From contig JBAJFG010000015.1 of the NCBI GenBank assembly GCA_037903475.1, positions 1-64,000 on the forward strand: 64,000 bases of DNA, in the 5' to 3' direction. Under the pieces are notes generated by a model. That model was not told the DNA's origin, made no database searches, and saw only the letters and a list, made by a program, of their open reading frames with translations. The stretch is from Ancylostoma caninum. Its lineage: Eukaryota; Nematoda; Chromadorea; Rhabditida; Ancylostomatidae. A program made the translations under genes and the position numbers. Shown here piece by piece: positions 59,801-64,000 of this stretch (position 1 is the first letter of the stretch; every line of letters starts with the position of its first letter).

Positions 59801-62017
59801 AGCAAAATACATGGCTTACCGCGCGCGCGGCGCGGTTGCGCGCGTCCTTCTCAAGGCCAGGTGGGCCAACGCCTTTGACGTCCACTGTATATGAAATGTG
59901 GAGTAAGAAAATGTAAAATAATTAGAAGTGATTGCAAGGAACCAAAGATCCAGAAAAAACGAAAATCGAATTGGCAATTAAAACGTTGCCATGTATGTAC
60001 ATAAGTGCAGCCCTACCTCACTTTCGTAGATCTTCAACAGTTCAAAGACCGGAGACACCATACTCCTCACGTATAAGTGCATATGTGTGCCAAATCTATA
60101 GTACGACCGTTATTACGGTTTATTAGAGTACTGCTGAAATTGAAAAGTAAGCTCAACCTACTTTTTATAAACATGAGCAGCGAACAGTGCTTGTTGCCAC
60201 TGTTCATTGCCGAAAAGTGGCGCGATACAAGTGACGACCTCGTGTTTCTTGGCGACTGCCTCGCGGAATGGAATCTGCAAATCCGAGGAATTCTCGGCTA
60301 AGCGGGAGAACTGAGCGGAAACGTACCTCTACAAGCTTGTTCCCTACTGAGAGAGCCAGTTTGTTGGGGTCCGGCAATAGAGGAGCAGTAACGAACATGG
60401 AAATCCATCGACATACGTTGTGTGGAGTAATCCTTCAAGTGTTCGGAAAGATTATATACAAATACCTTCATAAGTGGTAGAGCTGCCCCAATTCGTAATA
60501 AATTTAGGTGAAGTTTCTATTCTTCTGTTTAGTTCTTGTAACTGCAAAACTGCGAAAGTCTTATTTTCTAGTTCAGGACAAGGGAGAAAGGAGTGTTCTT
60601 TAGAGGGTTTTTTATGCCTCTGTGTCACAACTCGCTGTCTTTCCTCTTTGCACTCCTTAACTTTCCGAGGACATCCGTTCAGAAACAATGAAACAGCATG
60701 TGTGACTCAATTAGATCCAGGATCTCTGGAGTAATCTAGATAATAACGTTGTTGCTGCTAAATTATAATCAGTTTTTCGATGTCAACGCTAATGGTGGGT
60801 GTGAAATGGCTTTCACTACTAGCCGCCCAGGATGTTGACGCTGCTCTTTGCCGGTATCCACACATCTTCTACAGTCCTCGCCGACAAAATAGACGGATCG
60901 CGCTTTTTTAATAGCGTCGCGGCAGCAGAATCGTGGCGGGACCTATCCGCTCCTCTCACTAGGAGTTTGCTCCGCATTCCTTTAGGTCCCACAGCGTTTC
61001 TGCAGTGACGGAATCCGTCAATCCTTCCGAAAACGACTATTTATTTCTTCTACAATTCGACGAATAATTGATTCATATGTACAGTAAAGGATGAAACTAT
61101 GGAATTATGGCAGGATTTACTAATAAGATGCTTAAAATTAAGACGCTGTAAGGAAATTCTCACCGCTGTATGTCGGCCTTTGCAACGACGTTTGTGTTAT
61201 TATTCCAAGCGACCAATTGCAATTTTTTCAGAACTTTCGCAGCAGCAAAGTCGCCAGTAAGCACCAGAGCGATCGAGTTGTCACCGAGGCTATAATTTTG
61301 AATAAAACTATTTTGGCGTTCTTTGATATGAGAAATAGTGTGGAAATTCATGCAAGGAAGACCTCTTCTTCTTATAGTAAGATTCTTATTTCTATTATAT
61401 TAGTTTGCCAATAAGATGCTAGTCAAAAAAGCAAAATAATAGTAAGCGGAAAAGAGGATGAAAAAAATGCATGAAAGGTAGGATTCGCATTGATGCTGTT
61501 GCTGATTTTTCTCTCAAAAAGAAAGAAAAAACCCTAACTTGTAATGGTTAAGGACTGAACAAAGAAAAAAAAAACATAAGATCCGATTTGACACAGGTAA
61601 ATGGGACTTCTGCTATTATACTTTAAATATCCCTACGTATAAAAATGGGTGCGGTGCACAAGAAAATCATTCTTTTTAGTGAGAGAAATCGCATAAACTT
61701 ACCAGAAAGAGCATGCTTACCTCTTTGACGTTTTGTAGTAGTAGGCTGACAGCAAAAACATCTCAAATGGCGCTTCGGGAGGCTCATATTTAACGTTTGG
61801 GTAAAAAATGTATCTGAATGAGATTCCAGTAGTGAATGAAATTGGTTATGGTCACTTCTGTAGTTCTAATACAGTATGGAAACAGAGAAGAAATAAAAGG
61901 AATGGAAAATGCTTGGAAAACTAACTTGAGACCACTGGATGCGTAAAGAAATAGGATTATGAGTAGGAATAACGGTACCAGCACTGGAAGACTCAGTGCA
62001 AATCGTAGTATTAACAT
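56804..62017 (-). CDS. Family 92 glycosyltransferase (GT92, formerly DUF23), type II membrane protein, 505 aa, 11 exons
   Basis: Exons in gene order: 62017-61926, 61813-61721, 61289-61164, 60326-60162, 60095-60017, 59451-59320, 59239-59086, 57969-57819, 57606-57367, 57284-57125, 56929-56804 (stop TAA). All phases agree (1518 bases). Exon 1 gives an N-terminal signal anchor (LPVLVPLFLLIILFLYA), so the enzyme should face the Golgi lumen. The GT92 domain shows CIAPLFGNEQW, FGTHMHLYVRS, QTDCLLQYK, the acidic FVDLDDVLIPR motif (metal/nucleotide-sugar binding), NSTWIHFP, NNVNAITHLKH, and a C-terminal Cys cluster (CPGPDRC, CYNSAADY). The family includes worm galactosyltransferases acting on fucosylated N-glycans; this gene's substrate is not known. 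The acceptor of exon 4 (TGTAGAG) is weak. Confidence 0.9.
58261..58506. repeat. Fold-back element (two ~100-base inverted arms) in GT92 intron 7
   Basis: The arms begin CTGATAACT..CAGCACGAACGC and end with the inverse GCGTTCGTGCTG..AGTTATCAG, folding around 58383. About 100 bases pair on each side with some mismatches. No coding capacity. Confidence 0.75.
58510..58760 (+). repeat. Dispersed repeat copy 3, in GT92 intron 7
   Basis: It shares CTGGTCAC, ACCTCGTCC, AGCTCCGCCCACAAGCTCC and similar blocks with 16850-17100 and, inverted, 23090-23400. Confidence 0.5.
59621..59887. mobile_element. Tc1/mariner-type MITE, 267 bases, in GT92 intron 5
   Basis: It is flanked by TA on both sides (59619-59620, 59888-59889). 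The inverted ends match over roughly 70 bases with mismatches, starting CAGTGGACG and including a GC-rich block (CCGCGCCGCGCGCGC). It has no coding capacity. Confidence 0.8.
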
Positions 62018-62810
62018 ATTGCCTTAGTTTTTTTTTTCTGGAATAAAAGAAATCAGAGAACGAACAGATTTGGTTAGAAATTAGCACGATGAACATGAAA
62101 AATGAAGAATGAAAAATGAAAAATGAGCCATAAAGCTAAGAAATCCTTTAGGATGTGCTGAAAATTCCTCGTTTTGCAGGAAAGAACCGCTTTCACTGAC
62201 TCAGTGCTTTCTAGGAAAAACCTGTACACAGCAGTTTCTTCCACAAGCACTAAAATGAAATGCATGGTGAACGGAGTGTGCTTTATGCGATCATAATCGC
62301 GATCACCTATCGCAGCGGCCATCAGCAGCGGCTAGAGGGGCGAATCCTTTTCGCGGAGTACGTCGACGACGTAAAACTGGAAGCTGCTTTGAGCTGAACT
62401 TGCAGCAGTTTTTGACCAAGGTGAAGGAGTTTTTCAGGTGGTCAGCAGTGGCACTATGAGGAATAGAGAGGAGCAGAGTTATACCTAGTGATGTGTGCTA
62501 AAATCCATTTACATTTCTAGTATTTGTATGCATCATTAAATACGCAAACGAAGAATATCACTAAAACCACAGAAAGATATCTCGTCAGTGACATTTTTGT
62601 TTTGAAAAGAAGAGCTTTTGAGTATCTTTAAATTTTGAGATTTTGATTGATGTATAACTTTTGCAGAAAAAGCTTTGTGATAATGAATTTGCTCCTCTCA
62701 AGAAACAGCTGAGAATTCTCAGACGACACCCAGCAAGTTGACAACCTCATCAAAAATATTTCATTAAACTCATCGATAATAAGGTAAAATGTCATAGCAG
62801 TACGGTTGTA
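62018..62810. other. Presumed 5' region of the GT92 gene
   Basis: AT-rich with short GAAAAATGAAAAATGA-like repeats at 62095-62125. No TATA box could be chosen with confidence. Confidence 0.4.
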
Positions 62811-63330
62811 TTAAGTTGGTGCATAAGTGATGAGGCGTTTTTGGCGACTTCTTTATTCAATGAAAATTGAAGCTATTCAAATGATTTCTCCATGGAAGCA
62901 ATCCTCTTTTTCCGCTTATTAAAGGTGCTATCGAAAGCCGGGTCCACATCCGCCATAATATGCTCTTTCACTTCGGGAAAAGTTGGAATGCAGCACAGTC
63001 ATTTTGTGCTCTCAACGAGCCTTTCAAGGATGGAACAATCAGAAAGGCTAAGTTGAAAAATTGTTCATAGTCATGAGGTGCGAGCTTCACAGATGAAGAA
63101 AGAAGAGGTTGGCCATCAAATTCAGAGCACCAAGAATTTTGGGCAGCCGTGGAAGAGGACGAAAGCTTGAAAGCGGGAATGCTGTCCCAACTCTTCAATA
63201 TGGACCATCCGACCATGGGTCTTCCTCTCAAGAGGCTTAGAAAAGCATGGAGATTGACTAAATGGAACACACAGGAACTCTCAAAGAGCAAGGGTGTTCG
63301 AAATTCCACCAAATTTCTGCAGCGAAATTC
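62811..63330 (+). pseudogene. Decayed mariner transposon: 5' end and N-terminal transposase remnant
   Basis: TTAAGTTGGTGCATAAGTGA at 62811-62830 resembles a mariner terminal repeat. Fragments in several frames from 62945 onward resemble the mariner transposase N-terminus: HIRHNMLFHFGKSWNAAQSF, then FTDEERRGWPS, then DHPTMGLPLKRLRKAWRL and WNTQEL (helix-turn-helix and linker). Stops and frameshifts separate them and no catalytic domain follows. The open minus-strand frame at 62968-63441 is its antisense. Confidence 0.6.
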
Positions 63331-63444
63331 TCGAGCTCCATTTCTGAGGAATTTCGTCAATCGAACCTCCTTGCCTCCTAGGGCTGCCAAGTCCCTGAGC
63401 TTCAAAATTCGATTGTATAGCTCTTTTCTATAGGATTGCACCTA

Positions 63445-63840
63445 CCTACCTGAACTAATTAAGTATTTTTCGACGTGGTTTTGCCGATTTTTCTTCAGCC
63501 AAAATTTCGTTGAAATCGCAGAATGACTGTACTGCACTCCATCTTTTCTCGAATGATAGAGCACGAGATCGCGAATTTGGATATTATTTTCGATAACACC
63601 GTTACAAAGTGAAAGAAGAGGATTATTCACATCAACAAAACTTTCAAAAAGCATTCATTTTCAAAGAGAAAAGAAGTAGCAAAAGCAGCATTAATTATAC
63701 ACCAACCTGAAAGGAAGTTAGGGTAGACATGTAGACTATTTTCCTTTCAAGTTCCCTAGTGAAGGCTCCTAACAATTTGCTGAGAGTAATATTTTCGAGT
63801 GCTTTCTGTGAGCGACAGCGCTGCAGTATTTCCAATGGAC
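63445..63840 (-). other. Possible exons of an unidentified minus-strand gene extending past the window
   Basis: 63840-63707 is open over 44 codons and bounded by an acceptor (CCTGTAG) and a donor (CAG/GTTGGT), reading LEILQRCRSQKALENITL. A second open stretch, about 63640-63445, reads IQIRDLVLYHSRKDG. The pattern suits exons of a gene starting right of base 64000. No family is recognised and the two pieces could not be joined in phase. Confidence 0.3.
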
Positions 63841-64000
63841 CTACAGGAAACATTGAACATTCCGGAAATTGTTAAAAACCGGAAAATTTTGTGCTTTAGA
63901 ATGAAATGATTATAGTGAAAGAATTGTGCTCCAGACTGGAATGATTTTCTGAAATAAGTTTAAAACTATCGTTCAGACCAATACATACTAGAATAAGCAG

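Noticed and set aside
60077..60301. Plus-strand ORF with PLFIAEKW-like sequence
   Set aside because: The opposite strand carries GT92 exon 4 with conserved CIAPLFGNEQW in phase with its neighbours; the plus-strand frame is its shadow.
62968..63441. 157-codon minus-strand ORF
   Set aside because: It is the antisense of the mariner remnant and shows no domain.
1..64000. CRISPR array, bacterial operon or contamination
   Set aside because: No regularly spaced short repeats occur, and spliced genes of nematode families span the window.

Overview
The window is nuclear DNA of a nematode, most probably a strongylid (clade V, hookworm-like) worm. The evidence is protein-coding genes cut into short exons by introns that are often only 50-75 bases long, nematode-type gene families (astacin proteases carrying EGF, CUB and ShKT domains; a receptor-L-domain irld-type gene; a family-92 glycosyltransferase), and a dense load of retroelements and small DNA transposons. 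There is no sign of bacterial gene organisation. The species cannot be fixed from the sequence alone.

Layout. 1-4676: the right part of a BEL/Pao LTR retrotransposon (end of Gag, protease, reverse transcriptase, RNase H, integrase). 5744-7921: a second Gag-like ORF with three zinc knuckles lies downstream of pol. 7.9-10.5 kb holds LTR-like and promoter-like sequence. 10.5-14.9 kb has no recognisable gene. 14869-18871 (-): a nine-exon gene for a secreted protein with three receptor L domains. 20689-25735 (+): an eleven-exon membrane-anchored alpha-carbonic anhydrase. 27.4-53.0 kb: four nearly identical astacin metalloprotease genes (called A, B, C, D here) arranged as two large palindromes, A(+)/B(-) and C(+)/D(-). 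A, C and D look intact; B has two lesions. Penelope-like retroelements (PLEs) sit at the centre of the first palindrome and between the two palindromes, where one PLE has inserted into another with a 13-base target-site duplication; hammerhead-ribozyme-like cores occur in their termini. 54364-55265: a Tc1/mariner-like element with terminal inverted repeats. 56804-62017 (-): an eleven-exon GT92 glycosyltransferase gene with a MITE and a fold-back element in its introns. 62.8-63.3 kb: a decayed mariner. 63.4-63.9 kb: possible exons of another minus-strand gene.

I built all four single-copy or cluster gene models by joining exons by hand. In each the exon phases agree across every junction and the reading frame closes: 467 codons (L-domain protein), 399 (carbonic anhydrase), 620 (astacin A), 631 (astacin C) and 505 (GT92). 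The genes do not form an operon or a single pathway. What ties the centre of the window together is structural: repeated inversion and duplication of one secreted-protease locus in a region full of PLEs.
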